Below, one piece after another: positions 1 through 11,523 of a DNA stretch of 64,000 nucleotides. Within the stretch, counting starts at the first letter, position 1. Each line of letters begins with the position of its first letter. Where the stretch lies: contig NZ_JACCBU010000001.1 in assembly GCF_013407955.1 (NCBI RefSeq), positions 1,116,001 to 1,180,000 of the forward strand. The letters run 5' to 3'. A program made the position numbers and the translations under genes. Under the pieces are notes generated by a model, which was not told the origin of the DNA, made no database searches, and worked only from the letters and a program-made list of their open reading frames with translations. This DNA is from Microlunatus parietis. GTDB taxonomy: Bacteria > Actinomycetota > Actinomycetes > Propionibacteriales > Propionibacteriaceae.

Positions 1-848
1 ATCACGGCCAGAATCACGTCGTTGACGGTGTGATCATGCTCGGCCCTGATCTTGCGCAGGTCGGCCAGCGGCAGCGACACGCCGGCATAGCGGCGCTGCT
101 CGGACAGCACCCCGGTCAGCGGCGACGTGCTCGGCGGGCGGGTCCCGCGCAGGGCGTCGCCGGCCAGTTCGCCGAGCGCCCCTGCGATGCCGCCGACCGC
201 CTCACCGATCGCGATCGCCGTGCCGAGGGCGCCGGTCAGTGCGCCCCGGACGTTCTCCACCGCCAGCTCCGGATTCCGTACCCCGTCCAGCACCGAGTTG
301 ATCAACAACTCCGCGTCCGACGGCTCCGGAACCGGGTGCCAGTTCGCGCTGCCGAAACCGTCCGGCGGCGGGTCCTGCTCGTCCTCCAGCAGCACCTGAC
401 CAAGATCAACAGCATCCACGCCGTCGATCAGCAGCAGGTGCGACTTGGCCACCAGGGCGAACCGGTTGCCGGCCAGCCCCTCGACCAGATAGACCTCCCA
501 GAGCGGGCGGGACCGGTCCAGCCGGCGAGCCAGCACCCGGCCGACGAACTCCCGCAGCTGCTCCATCGTGCCTGGCCGCGGCAGCGCCGACCGCCGGACG
601 TGGAAGGTGAGGTCGAAATGCTCGTCGTCCACCCAGACCGGACCGGCCAGATTCGCCGGCAGAAAGCGCAGCCGCTGCCGATAGCGCGGCACGTAGGCGA
701 GCCGTTCCCGGATCAGCCCGATCAGCCGTTCGTAGTTGAACCCGTCGCCGTCCGTCGCGAAGATGTCCACGGTCCCGATGTGCCCCGGCGCGCGCGCCGT
801 GTCGAGCGCGAGGACCGACACCTCCTCGGGCTTCAGCCGTTGCGGCAT
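1..848 (-). CDS. WS/DGAT-family wax ester synthase / diacylglycerol acyltransferase (partial, 3' end beyond window)
   Basis: The 282 visible codons match the N-terminal part of the WS/DGAT family (about 450-480 aa), which transfers acyl groups from acyl-CoA to alcohols or diacylglycerol to make storage lipid. Family landmarks are PLWEVYLVEGL near residues 116-125 and VNDVILAV at the left edge. The active-site HHxxxDG motif reads HLLLIDG (residues 137-143): the first His and the Asp-Gly are kept, but the second His, usually taken as catalytic, is Leu. Activity as an acyltransferase is therefore uncertain. The ATG at 848 is preceded by a good GGAGGG ribosome site. It is divergent from the Gfo/Idh gene across about 95 bp. 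Confidence 0.85.
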   Translation of the reverse strand, partial: MPQRLKPEEVSVLALDTARAPGHIGTVDIFATDGDGFNYERLIGLIRERLAYVPRYRQRLRFLPANLAGPVWVDDEHFDLTFHVRRSALPRPGTMEQLREFVGRVLARRLDRSRPLWEVYLVEGLAGNRFALVAKSHLLLIDGVDAVDLGQVLLEDEQDPPPDGFGSANWHPVPEPSDAELLINSVLDGVRNPELAVENVRGALTGALGTAIAIGEAVGGIAGALGELAGDALRGTRPPSTSPLTGVLSEQRRYAGVSLPLADLRKIRAEHDHTVNDVILAV

Positions 849-943
849 CTGACCCTCCGATCTCGCGGCCCGCCGTCTGTACCCTTCAGTCTGGCGACCA
901 CCGTACTACTGTGTCCCCGGCCCGATGACCGAGACTGATCACC

Positions 944-2104
944 ATGACCTCACCCGACTCCCCCGTCCGCGCCGCGATCGTCGGCTTCGGCTGGATGGGC
1001 CAGGTGCACGCGCGGGCCTACTGCCGGCTGGCCCAGCACTACCCCGACCTGCCGGCTCCGGAGCTGGTCGCGGTGGCCGAGATCGACGGCGGGGAACGGA
1101 TCCGGCGGCTCGCAACCGGCTACGGCGTGGACACCGTGCTGGACGACTGGCGGGAACTGCTGGCCCGAGATGATCTTGATCTGGTCAGCGTCACCACGCC
1201 CAACTTCCTGCACCAGGAAGTCGGCGTGGCGGTGGCCCGCAGCGGGCGGCACCTATGGCTGGAGAAGCCCGCCGGGCGTGATCTTGCCGAGACGACGGCG
1301 ATCGCGGACGCCGCCGCCGCTGCCGGGGTCCGGTCGGCGGTCGGCTTCAACTACCGCTACCCACCGGCGGTCGAGGCGGCTCGCGAGTTGATCAAGGACG
1401 GCCGGCTGGGCCGGGTCACCATGGTGTCGATCCGGATGCTGGCCGACTATTCCGCCGACCCCGGCGGCGCGTTCTCCTGGCGGTTCGACAAAGCCCTGTC
1501 CGGCAGCGGGGTGCTCGGCGACCTGGTCTGCCACGGAGTTGATCTTGGCCGCTACCTGGTCGGCGAGATCGAGTCGGTGATCGCCGACGACGCGATCTTC
1601 ATCAGCGAGCGGCCCGAGGCGGGCGGGGCGACGTCGCACTTCGCCCAGGGCAGCGGCCCGTCCCGGCCGGTGCAGAACGAGGACTTTCTGTCCGCCCTGC
1701 TGCGCTTCGAGGGCGGCGCCCGCGGCGTGCTCGAGTCCTGCCGGACGTCGGTCGGTGATCAGTGCCGGTACGGGATCGAGGTGCGCGGCACCGAGGGTGC
1801 GGTGGCCTGGGACTTCCGCCGGCTGGGCGAACTGCAGGTCTGTCTGGACGGCGGCCGGGCCGGCGCCGCGTACCGCACAGTGCTGGTCGGGCCGGAGGCC
1901 GGTGATCTCGGCGCATTCCAGCCGGCGCCGGGCATCGCGCTGTCGTACGACGATCTCAAGGTGATCGAGCTGCACCGGCTGATCACCGCGATCCGGACCG
2001 GCCGCGAGACCGGCGCGACCATGATCGACGCGGTTGCCGCGGCCCGGGTCGGCGCCGCGCTGAGCCGTTCCATCGAGCAGAAATCCTGGGTCGACGTCGG
2101 CTGA
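944..2104 (+). CDS. Gfo/Idh/MocA-family NAD(P)-dependent oxidoreductase
   Basis: This 386-aa protein has the Rossmann motif GFGWMGQVHARAY near the N-terminus and WLEKPAG near residue 105, the usual catalytic-lysine segment of the family, followed by the C-terminal alpha/beta domain. Members oxidise or reduce sugars and cyclitols such as inositol, glucose or their derivatives. The substrate cannot be read from sequence. A GntR/UTRA regulator follows 11 bp downstream on the same strand, which suggests a small inducible sugar-catabolism unit. The ATG at 944 was chosen because the Rossmann fold begins about ten residues later, although no strong ribosome site is visible. Confidence 0.9.
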   Translation: MTSPDSPVRAAIVGFGWMGQVHARAYCRLAQHYPDLPAPELVAVAEIDGGERIRRLATGYGVDTVLDDWRELLARDDLDLVSVTTPNFLHQEVGVAVARSGRHLWLEKPAGRDLAETTAIADAAAAAGVRSAVGFNYRYPPAVEAARELIKDGRLGRVTMVSIRMLADYSADPGGAFSWRFDKALSGSGVLGDLVCHGVDLGRYLVGEIESVIADDAIFISERPEAGGATSHFAQGSGPSRPVQNEDFLSALLRFEGGARGVLESCRTSVGDQCRYGIEVRGTEGAVAWDFRRLGELQVCLDGGRAGAAYRTVLVGPEAGDLGAFQPAPGIALSYDDLKVIELHRLITAIRTGRETGATMIDAVAAARVGAALSRSIEQKSWVDVG

Positions 2105-2115
2105 GCAGGCTTACC

Positions 2116-2862
2116 ATGTCAGCCATGGTCGGCCGCCGCCTGGACATCACGCTGGACCGGTCCGCCGCCGAACCGTTGTATCTCCAGCTGTCCCGGGCCA
2201 TCGAACGGGCCATCGCCACTGGCGAACTGGCCGACGGTGACCGGCTGGAGAACGAGCTCTCGCTGACCGACCGGCTCGGCGTGTCCCGGCCGACCGCCCG
2301 GCAGGCGATCCAGGAGCTGGTCAACAAGGGGCTGCTGGTCCGCAAGCGCGGTGTCGGCACCCAGGTGATCCGGTCCAAGTTCAGCCGCGACGAACGGCTG
2401 TCCAGCCTGTACGACGATCTGGTCGAGGCGGGCAAGACGCCCACCACCCGGCTGCTCGACTTCCGGGTCGGGCCGGTGCCGGACGCCATCGCCCAACGGG
2501 TGTCATTGCCGGCCGACGAGCCGTACCTCCAGCTGCGGCGGCTGCGGCTGGCCGACGACCTCCCGCTGGCGGTGCTGGCCAACTACCTGCCGGCCCGGAT
2601 CGAGCTCGACCCGGCCGACCTGGAGCAGCACGGCCTCTACCCGTGCCTGCGCCGGGCCGGGGTGACCCTCAAGCTGGCCCACCAGCGGGTCGGGGCCAGG
2701 CTGGCCGATGAGGAGGAGGCCAAGCTGCTCGGCGCGATCCCGCCGCTGGCCTGCCTGACCGCCGACCGGCTGGCCTACGACGACTCCGGGCGGCTGGTCG
2801 AGTACGGCCGGCACATCTACCACGCGGCGCGCTACTCCATCCGGTCGTCGCTCGCGGTCTAG
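2116..2862 (+). CDS. GntR-family transcriptional regulator with UTRA ligand domain
   Basis: The 248-aa protein has an N-terminal GntR winged helix (residues about 15-80, with LSLTDRLGVSRPTARQAIQEL as recognition region) and a C-terminal UTRA effector domain (about 95-240, ending VEYGRHIYHAARYSI, as in HutC/FarR-type regulators). UTRA regulators usually bind sugar phosphates, amino acids or fatty acids and repress their own neighbourhood. It lies 11 bp after the Gfo/Idh oxidoreductase and probably controls that unit. A second in-frame ATG nine bases downstream is also possible as the start. Confidence 0.9.
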   Translation: MSAMVGRRLDITLDRSAAEPLYLQLSRAIERAIATGELADGDRLENELSLTDRLGVSRPTARQAIQELVNKGLLVRKRGVGTQVIRSKFSRDERLSSLYDDLVEAGKTPTTRLLDFRVGPVPDAIAQRVSLPADEPYLQLRRLRLADDLPLAVLANYLPARIELDPADLEQHGLYPCLRRAGVTLKLAHQRVGARLADEEEAKLLGAIPPLACLTADRLAYDDSGRLVEYGRHIYHAARYSIRSSLAV

Positions 2863-2869
2863 GGACCTC

Positions 2870-3367
2870 CTAGGCCTCGGCGGCGCCGCCGCGGTCGGCC
2901 ACCGGCGGCTCGACCGACCAGGGGAACGTGATCCAGTGGTCCGTCGTCGCCCACGCGTAGTCGGGTTCGACGATCGACTGGGACTTCCGGTAGAGCACCG
3001 CGGTCCGCGCTTCGGCGACATGGCCGCGGCAGAAGTCGTGCACGAGTTCCAGCGTCTTACCGGTGTCCGCGACGTCGTCGACGACGAGCACGGCGGCGTC
3101 GTCGAGATCGGTCGCGTCGAGGAACGGCGGCAACATCACCGGGACGTCCAGCCGCTCGTCGACCCCGGTGTAGAACTCGACGCTGATCGTGAACAGGTTC
3201 TTGCAGTCCAGCGCGTACGCGAGCGCACCGGCCGGGATCAACCCACCGCGTGAGATGCCGAGCACGATGTCGGGCCGGAACCCGCTCTCGGCCACGGACG
3301 CGGCCAGCGCCCGACTCGCCGTACCGAAGATCGGCCAGGTCATCGCTTCGCGCTCATCGATCCCCAT
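2870..3367 (-). CDS. Phosphoribosyltransferase-domain protein (xanthine/hypoxanthine PRT-like)
   Basis: This 165-aa type I phosphoribosyltransferase has the PRPP-binding loop VLVVDDVADTGKTL at about residues 92-105 and ISRGGLIPAG upstream. Its size and layout resemble Gpt-like xanthine/guanine PRTs, which make nucleotides from PRPP and a base for purine salvage in the cytosol. The base specificity is not determinable here. The start at 3367 has a weak GGGTG ribosome site; an internal ATG at 3343 just before TWPIFG is an alternative. Its stop lies 8 bp from the stop of the convergent GntR gene. Confidence 0.85.
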   Translation of the reverse strand: MGIDEREAMTWPIFGTASRALAASVAESGFRPDIVLGISRGGLIPAGALAYALDCKNLFTISVEFYTGVDERLDVPVMLPPFLDATDLDDAAVLVVDDVADTGKTLELVHDFCRGHVAEARTAVLYRKSQSIVEPDYAWATTDHWITFPWSVEPPVADRGGAAEA

Positions 3368-3403
3368 GCCGACACCCTACGAAGCGGATGTTACGGCCGG
3401 TGG

Positions 3404-3862
3404 TCAACGCACCCGATTCATTCTGATCCGGCCCGAGATCCTGCTGATCAGCCATCCGGCGAGCCCGGTCACGGCGCCCACGATCAGTCCGGTGAGCAGG
3501 CTGCTGATCACCGCGAACCCGCGGGTGATCGCGGCATGGGCGGCGGGCGGCAGGGTGCTCAGGTTGCCGCCCAGTGTCGGCGGGCTTCCGGCCCAGCTGA
3601 GGTCCCACAGCAGCTGGTGGGTGATCGCCAGGAAGACCCCGTACAGGGCTCCGATGATCAACAAGGTGAGGAACGGATTGGGCACCCGCCGAGTCAGCAC
3701 CACGACGATCCAGATCACCGGCGGCACGAAGACGAAGAGCAGGTTGACGAACGTTCCTTCCTCGATGATGCCGAGGTCGTGCAGGACGACCCGCGGAACC
3801 GCAAGCAGCGCCAACCCGATCAGGGCGACGATCGGCATCCCGGCGGTGAGGCGTCTAGTCAT
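3404..3862 (-). CDS. Small multi-pass membrane protein, unknown function
   Basis: The 152-aa protein has about four hydrophobic segments: residues 9-27, 38-58, 66-86 and 110-140, the last with Gly-rich GLIVGAVTGLAGWLI. It ends in a basic tail, SGRIRMNRVR. I recognise no catalytic motif or family. The frame stays open upstream to 4003, but those 47 codons are Arg/Ser-rich and overlap a dispersed palindromic repeat, so the ATG at 3862 is preferred. It lies 37 bp downstream of the phosphoribosyltransferase start, on the same strand and upstream of it. Confidence 0.7.
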   Translation of the reverse strand: MTRRLTAGMPIVALIGLALLAVPRVVLHDLGIIEEGTFVNLLFVFVPPVIWIVVVLTRRVPNPFLTLLIIGALYGVFLAITHQLLWDLSWAGSPPTLGGNLSTLPPAAHAAITRGFAVISSLLTGLIVGAVTGLAGWLISRISGRIRMNRVR

Positions 3863-3992
3863 GCCGACAACGCTAGGTTCAGCGCGCGGCCGAGCCATCG
3901 GTCGCAAAGCGCGTTTCGGGTACGTCCTCAGGCGACAGTTCGACCGTCCCGTGTCGCGATCTGTCGTGCCGAACGACCCCTCCGCGGAACAT

Positions 3993-4049
3993 CGACCGGT
4001 CACTTCTGCAGCGACACGCCGCCAGAACCGCTGCTTTTGTGACCGGTCG
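3993..4049. repeat. 57-bp palindrome-ended dispersed element, copy A
   Basis: The element starts CGACCGGTCAC and ends with its reverse complement GTGACCGGTCG. Inside are a second nested pair, GCAGCG at 4008-4013 and CGCTGC at 4029-4034, so it can fold into a cruciform or hairpin. A second copy of exactly 57 bp lies at 23169-23225 in opposite orientation, with 51 of 57 bases identical by hand alignment. Both copies sit in intergenic space just upstream of minus-strand genes. No coding role is apparent. Confidence 0.85.
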
Positions 4050-4096
4050 GCGATGGGGGGTGGACGCGCGCCCGGGGTTGGGGTTGGGGTGGGGGC

Positions 4097-4636
4097 ATGT
4101 CAGGGCCACGTCTCTTACCAGCGGTCGAGTCGCGGCCGACCGCGATCGGCTGGTTCGCCTCGCTGACCCGGCCGATCGCGGTGCCGGCCAGCCAGCCGAG
4201 CCTGATCGACGCGCCCGGGTGGCCGGAGCCGCCGCCTTCGGTCGTGATCGGCCCGACCCCGGACCGCTCGCCACGCTGGCAGGCGCCGCCGGATCCGCGG
4301 CTGCCGGACGCGGCGAACTGGTCCGCGTCGCTGGCACTGGCCGCGGTCGAGGTGATCCGGGGCCGGCGGCCGCTCGGGCAGCTGTCCCGGTGGCTCGACG
4401 ATGATCAACTCGACCGGCTGGCCGGGCTCGCCGCACGCCCGGTCCTGGTGCCGACCATCCCGCGCGGCCGGCCGGTCCGGCAGGCCTGGGTGCAGTCGGC
4501 CCGGGCCCAGCATCCGGCCGGCCTGGTGGCCGAGACCGCCGTCCACGTCCGGATCGGGCCGGCGTCGGTTCCGGTCGCGCTACGGCTGGAGGTGAACTAT
4601 GACCGGTGGCTCGTCACCGACCTGCGGCTGCGCTGA
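4097..4636 (+). CDS. Rv3235-family protein (secA-linked, unknown function)
   Basis: This 179-aa protein has an N-terminal Pro/Ala-rich low-complexity half (residues about 1-75) and a conserved C-terminal domain ending in the family-like pattern VNYDRWLVTDLRLR. It fits the Rv3235 family, which sits beside secA in many actinobacteria. The function is unknown. It has no signal peptide or membrane segment. The gene is convergent with secA, and their stop codons are 7 bp apart inside one hairpin. The ATG at 4097 follows a G-rich stretch that could act as a ribosome site. Confidence 0.7.
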   Translation: MSGPRLLPAVESRPTAIGWFASLTRPIAVPASQPSLIDAPGWPEPPPSVVIGPTPDRSPRWQAPPDPRLPDAANWSASLALAAVEVIRGRRPLGQLSRWLDDDQLDRLAGLAARPVLVPTIPRGRPVRQAWVQSARAQHPAGLVAETAVHVRIGPASVPVALRLEVNYDRWLVTDLRLR

Positions 4637-4643
4637 CCGGAGG

Positions 4644-4650
<7 letters not shown>
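4630..4650. terminator. Bidirectional terminator hairpin between convergent Rv3235-family gene and secA
   Basis: A perfect 9-bp stem, GCGCTGACC / GGTCAGCGC, closes a 3-nt GGA loop. The hairpin contains both stop codons (TGA 4634-4636 on plus, TGA 4646-4644 on minus). No U-tract follows, which is common in high-GC actinobacteria. Confidence 0.6.
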
Positions 4651-7607
<2,957 letters not shown>

Positions 7608-7708
7608 GGCGGTCTTGGCTCCCTTGTATTGACGATCCCGGATTCGCCGTGCGTCACCTGGCGCCGGCGCTTCCCTATCGTAGGCCAGCATCCGTACCAG
7701 ACCAGCAC

Positions 7709-7724
7709 GCCCGGATTTCCGGGC
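7709..7724 (-). terminator. Hairpin terminator of the peptide/oligosaccharide ABC operon
   Basis: A perfect 7-bp stem, GCCCGGA / TCCGGGC, with a 2-nt loop lies 12 bp after the stop of the solute-binding protein gene (7737). It separates that operon from secA on the same strand. Confidence 0.55.
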
Positions 7725-7736
7725 CGCCCCAGGCTC

Positions 7737-9440
7737 CTATCGGGCGGGAGTCAGATTGCGGATCGTCAGGATGGTGTCCGGTCCGAGCAGGGTGTGCGGA
7801 ACGGACTCGGGAGACGCCGGGTCGGGCCAGCCGGTCCAGTTGGTCGCGTTCACCTCGATGAACCAGGCGGCGGTGAACAGCGGCGCGTACGGCACCTGCT
7901 CGGCCTGGATCCGCTGCAGCTGGTAGCCCTGCTCCTTGGTCTGGTTCGGATCCTCGGCCCGGTACAGCTGCTTCAGCAGCTCGTCCGCCTCGGCGCTCTT
8001 GAACCGGCCGTAGTTGGCGTTCGCCTTCTCGCCGACGGGCACGTAATTCTCGCCGCCCAGATTGTTGTTGAAGCTGGCCCACTGCGTGTTGCCGCCGTAC
8101 ATCCAGTCGAACGCGATGTGGTAGTCGCCCTCGGCGATCTGGTTGAACAGCTGGGTCTCCGGCGTCGGCACGACCTTGACCTCGACGCCGAGCGTCTCCT
8201 TCCACTGCTGCGCCAGGCCCTGCCCCCAGGCCGCCCAGTTGGAGTACTCGACGACCGGCTTGATGGTCAGCGGGTAGGACTTCCCGTCCTTGGTCAGCGC
8301 CCCGCCCTCGAGCCGGTACGAGGACTTGGCGAGCTCGGCCTTCGCCTCGTCCACCCGCTGGCTGATCTTCTTTCCGGCGAACTCGGGAGCGATCAGGTCG
8401 TGCCAGACGCCGTCGGAGAGCCCGGTCGGGTTCGTCACCTGCTGCCCGGTCTTGTTCAGCGCCAGGATCTTCTCGGCGTCGATCGCGTAGTAGAGGGCCC
8501 GGCGGACGTGCACGTCGTCCAGCGGCGGCCTGGCGTTGTTGAAGTCGAGGCCCTCGGCGCCGCCGGTGGAATAGGCCCAGTACTTGTTGGTCTCCGGGTT
8601 CTTCGCGACGAACTGCTTGTCCGCGTCGGCCCAGGACATGGTCGACCAGTCCAGGTCGCCCTTCAGCATCATCGCCTTGCCCGCCTCCGGCGACGCGAAC
8701 GGCTTGATGTTGATCTTCTTCATCTTGAACTGGCCGTTCCAGTAGTCGTCCCGGACGGCGAAGGTGACCTGCTGCGGGCTGAACGCCTCCAGCTTCACCG
8801 GGCCGGTCCCGACCGGCTCGGGGTTGGTCCAGGCCGACGGATCCTGCTCCTGCCAGATGTGCGCGGGCACGATCAGGGCCGGCGCCGCGGAGCCGCCGAA
8901 CCAGTCGATCTTCTGGTACGAGACGTCGTCGAAGGTGACCACGACGGTCCGCTCGTCCGGCGCCTCGACCTTGTCGAACGGCACCGCCAGGCCGAGGTTG
9001 TCGTGCTTCGCCGGGATCTCGAACGTGTACTTCACGTCGGCCGAGGTGAACGGCTTGCCGTCCGACCAGGTGATCCCGGACCGGAGGGTGAAGGTGAGCT
9101 TCTTGCCGTCGTCGCTCCAGGCGAACGACTCGGCCAGCCACGGCTCGGGCTTCTTGGCCTGGGTGTGGTTGATCCGGATCAGCGGCTCGTAGATCAGGCC
9201 GGAGGCCGGGCTCTTCTTGTCCACCGGCGAGAACGGGTTCCAGTTCCGGGCGAACGTCGGGGTGGCGGCCGAGGCCGTCATGTTCAGCGTGTCCACCGTC
9301 GAGGCGCCGCCGCTCGGGCCGCCGGCGCCGCCGTCGACGGTGCGCTCGGTGCTGCAGCCAGCGGCGAGGGTCAGGGCCAGGGCGGCCGAGGTCGCGACGG
9401 CGAGCAGCCGCCCGGTCAGGCGTCGGGTCATCTTTCTCAT
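7737..9440 (-). CDS. ABC transporter solute-binding lipoprotein, family 5 (peptide/oligosaccharide)
   Basis: This 567-aa SBP family 5 (DppA/OppA-like) protein has a basic N-terminus, a hydrophobic stretch and lipobox LAAGC around residue 28, so it is a lipoprotein tethered outside the membrane. The body has family features such as PWLAESFAWSDDGKKLTF and WSDGKPFTSADVKYTFE. It is the fifth and last gene of the importer operon. Its ATG at 9440 overlaps the upstream ATPase stop (ATGA), and a second ATG at 9431 is possible. Family 5 proteins in actinobacteria bind either peptides or plant-type oligosaccharides, and sequence alone does not decide. Confidence 0.92.
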   Translation of the reverse strand: MRKMTRRLTGRLLAVATSAALALTLAAGCSTERTVDGGAGGPSGGASTVDTLNMTASAATPTFARNWNPFSPVDKKSPASGLIYEPLIRINHTQAKKPEPWLAESFAWSDDGKKLTFTLRSGITWSDGKPFTSADVKYTFEIPAKHDNLGLAVPFDKVEAPDERTVVVTFDDVSYQKIDWFGGSAAPALIVPAHIWQEQDPSAWTNPEPVGTGPVKLEAFSPQQVTFAVRDDYWNGQFKMKKINIKPFASPEAGKAMMLKGDLDWSTMSWADADKQFVAKNPETNKYWAYSTGGAEGLDFNNARPPLDDVHVRRALYYAIDAEKILALNKTGQQVTNPTGLSDGVWHDLIAPEFAGKKISQRVDEAKAELAKSSYRLEGGALTKDGKSYPLTIKPVVEYSNWAAWGQGLAQQWKETLGVEVKVVPTPETQLFNQIAEGDYHIAFDWMYGGNTQWASFNNNLGGENYVPVGEKANANYGRFKSAEADELLKQLYRAEDPNQTKEQGYQLQRIQAEQVPYAPLFTAAWFIEVNATNWTGWPDPASPESVPHTLLGPDTILTIRNLTPAR

Positions 9441-10498
9441 CTCTTCTCTTCGTCGAGCTGCAGCAGATGGCTCTGCTGCTTCTGGTGCAGCCAGCAGCGG
9501 GCCCAGTGCCCGTCCGGGAACTCGGTGCGGGCCGGCAGTTCGGTACGGCATTCGTCCATCGCGAACGGGCAGCGCGGGTGGAACCGGCAGCCCGGCGGCG
9601 GGTCGCTCAGATTCGGAGGCTCGCCGAGGGAGCCCTCCAGCTCGAACAGCCCGGCCCTCCGGCCCTCGGCGGTGACGGTCCGGCCGGGATCGGGCGAGGA
9701 GTCGAGCAGGAGCCGGGTGTACGGGTGCCGGGGTTGTTGGATCACCGCGTCGACCGGACCGCCCTCGACCAGCTGGCCGGCGTAGAGGACGGTGATCGAG
9801 TCGCAGAGATAGCGCGCGCTCGCGATGTCGTGGGTGATGTAGAGCAGCGCCAGGTCCTCGCTGTCGCGCAGGTTCGCCAGCAGGTTGAGCACGTCCAGCC
9901 GGATCGACACGTCGAGCATCGAGATCGGCTCGTCGCCGAGCAGCACCTTCGGCTGGACGGCGAGGGCCCGGGCGATCACCACCCGCTGCCGCTGCCCGCC
10001 GGACAGCTCGTGCGGCAGCTTGTCGATGAACGTCTCCGCCGGCGTCAGGTTCACCTTGCCGAGCAGCTCGATGATCTTGTCCTCCAGGTCGGCCCCCTTC
10101 CGGGCGTGACCGTGGATCCGGAGCGCGCGGCCCAACGTGTAGCGGACCGTCTTGAGCGGGTTCAGCGACGCGAACGGGTCCTGGAAGATCAACTGCACCT
10201 GGCGGTAGTAGTCCCGCTCGCCGTCCTTGGAGTGCGACACCGGCCGGCCGTCCAGCTTGATCTCGCCGGAGGTCGCCGGATGGAACAGGGCCAGCAGCCG
10301 GGCCAGCGTCGTCTTGCCGGAGCCGCTCTCGCCGACCAGGCCGACCGTCTTGCCGGGGTGCAGCGCGAGGTCGGCCTCCTCCAGGGCGCGGACCAGCTTG
10401 GTCTGGCCGAACCGGTCGGTGACCTCGAAGTGCTTGGTCAGGCCGACCGCCTCCAGCACCGGCTGCCTACCGGCCTGCTGTTGATCTTGGTCGGTCAT
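9437..10498 (-). CDS. ABC transporter ATP-binding protein, OppF/DppF type
   Basis: The 353-aa ATPase has Walker A GESGSGKTT, signature LSGGQRQRVVIARAL and Walker B VLLGDEPISMLD. The C-terminal oligopeptide-transporter domain carries the Cys cluster GCRFHPRCPFAMDEC ... CWLH that binds an Fe-S cluster in OppD/F proteins. It is one of two cytosolic ATPases powering the importer. Its start overlaps the stop of the OppD-like gene by ATGA, and its end overlaps the solute-binding protein start in the same way. The Walker B Asp is preceded by G rather than a hydrophobic residue, a conservative variant. Confidence 0.94.
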   Translation of the reverse strand: MTDQDQQQAGRQPVLEAVGLTKHFEVTDRFGQTKLVRALEEADLALHPGKTVGLVGESGSGKTTLARLLALFHPATSGEIKLDGRPVSHSKDGERDYYRQVQLIFQDPFASLNPLKTVRYTLGRALRIHGHARKGADLEDKIIELLGKVNLTPAETFIDKLPHELSGGQRQRVVIARALAVQPKVLLGDEPISMLDVSIRLDVLNLLANLRDSEDLALLYITHDIASARYLCDSITVLYAGQLVEGGPVDAVIQQPRHPYTRLLLDSSPDPGRTVTAEGRRAGLFELEGSLGEPPNLSDPPPGCRFHPRCPFAMDECRTELPARTEFPDGHWARCWLHQKQQSHLLQLDEEKR

Positions 10499-11523
10499 CG
10501 GGGTGTTCCTTCGGTTCCGTACAGCAAGCAGGCGACCTCGCGGCCCTCGTGCTCGATCAGCGGCGGTTCGGTCTGGTCGCAGGCGTCGAAGCGGCGCGGG
10601 CAGCGCGGGTGGAAGGCGCAGCCGGACGGTGGCGCCAGCAGGTTCGGCGGGGTGCCGGGGATGCCGCGGAGCTCGGTCAAGTCGCCGTGCAGCGGCGGGA
10701 ACGAGTCCCGCAATCCCTTCGTGTACGGGTGCAGCGGCGCGGTGTACAGGTCGGCCGCGGCACCGAGCTCGACCAGCCGGCCGGCGTACATGATCGCGAT
10801 CCGGTCGGCCAGCTCCATCAGCAGCGACAGGTCGTGGGTCACGAAGATCACCGCGAAGCCGAACTCGGCCTGGAGCTTGATCACCTGAGCCAGGATCTGC
10901 CGCTGCATCACCACGTCGACGGCGGTGGTCGGCTCGTCCATGACGATCAGCTGCGGGTTGCAGGCCAGCGCGAGCGCGATCAGCGCCCGCTGCCGCATCC
11001 CGCCGCTCAGCTCGTGGGCGTAGTTGGACAGCCGGTCCTCGGCGATGCCGACCATCCGCAGCAGCTCGCCGGTCCGGGCCAACGCGTCGGCCTTGGACAG
11101 CGACGGATTGTGGGTGGCCAGCACGTCGACGAACTGGGCCGACAGCCGCAGCACCGGGTTGAGGCAGTGCATGGCGCTCTGCATGACGATCGCCAGGTCG
11201 TTCCAGCGGTACCGGCGCAGGCCGCGTTCGCTGATCCGGACCAGGTCGACCGGGTCGGCGCCGTCCGGGTGGTAGACGATCCGGCCGCCGGTGGTCACGG
11301 CCGGCGGCCGCTGCAGCCGGAGCATTGCCGTGATCAAGGTCGACTTGCCGCTGCCGGACTCCCCCGCCACGCCGAGGATCTCGCCGCGCCGCAGGGTGAA
11401 CGAGACCTGGTCGCAGGCCGGCACCGGCCCGGCCTGGGTCAGGTAGGCGACGCTCAGGTCCTCGACCTCGAGCAGCACCTCGCCCACCTTCGCCTTCGGT
11501 GCGGTGTTCGTCGTCGCGATCAT
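10495..11523 (-). CDS. ABC transporter ATP-binding protein, OppD/DppD type
   Basis: The 342-aa ATPase has Walker A GESGSGKS (residues 54-61), signature ELSGGMRQRALIALAL, Walker B LIVMDEPTTAVD and H-loop FVTHDLSLL. The C-terminal domain carries the family Cys pattern GCAFHPRCPRRFDAC. It pairs with the OppF-like ATPase as the motor of the importer. The ATG at 11523 overlaps the stop of the upstream permease by ATGA. The frame is open further upstream, but that part lies inside the permease gene and is not used. Confidence 0.94.
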   Translation of the reverse strand: MIATTNTAPKAKVGEVLLEVEDLSVAYLTQAGPVPACDQVSFTLRRGEILGVAGESGSGKSTLITAMLRLQRPPAVTTGGRIVYHPDGADPVDLVRISERGLRRYRWNDLAIVMQSAMHCLNPVLRLSAQFVDVLATHNPSLSKADALARTGELLRMVGIAEDRLSNYAHELSGGMRQRALIALALACNPQLIVMDEPTTAVDVVMQRQILAQVIKLQAEFGFAVIFVTHDLSLLMELADRIAIMYAGRLVELGAAADLYTAPLHPYTKGLRDSFPPLHGDLTELRGIPGTPPNLLAPPSGCAFHPRCPRRFDACDQTEPPLIEHEGREVACLLYGTEGTPR

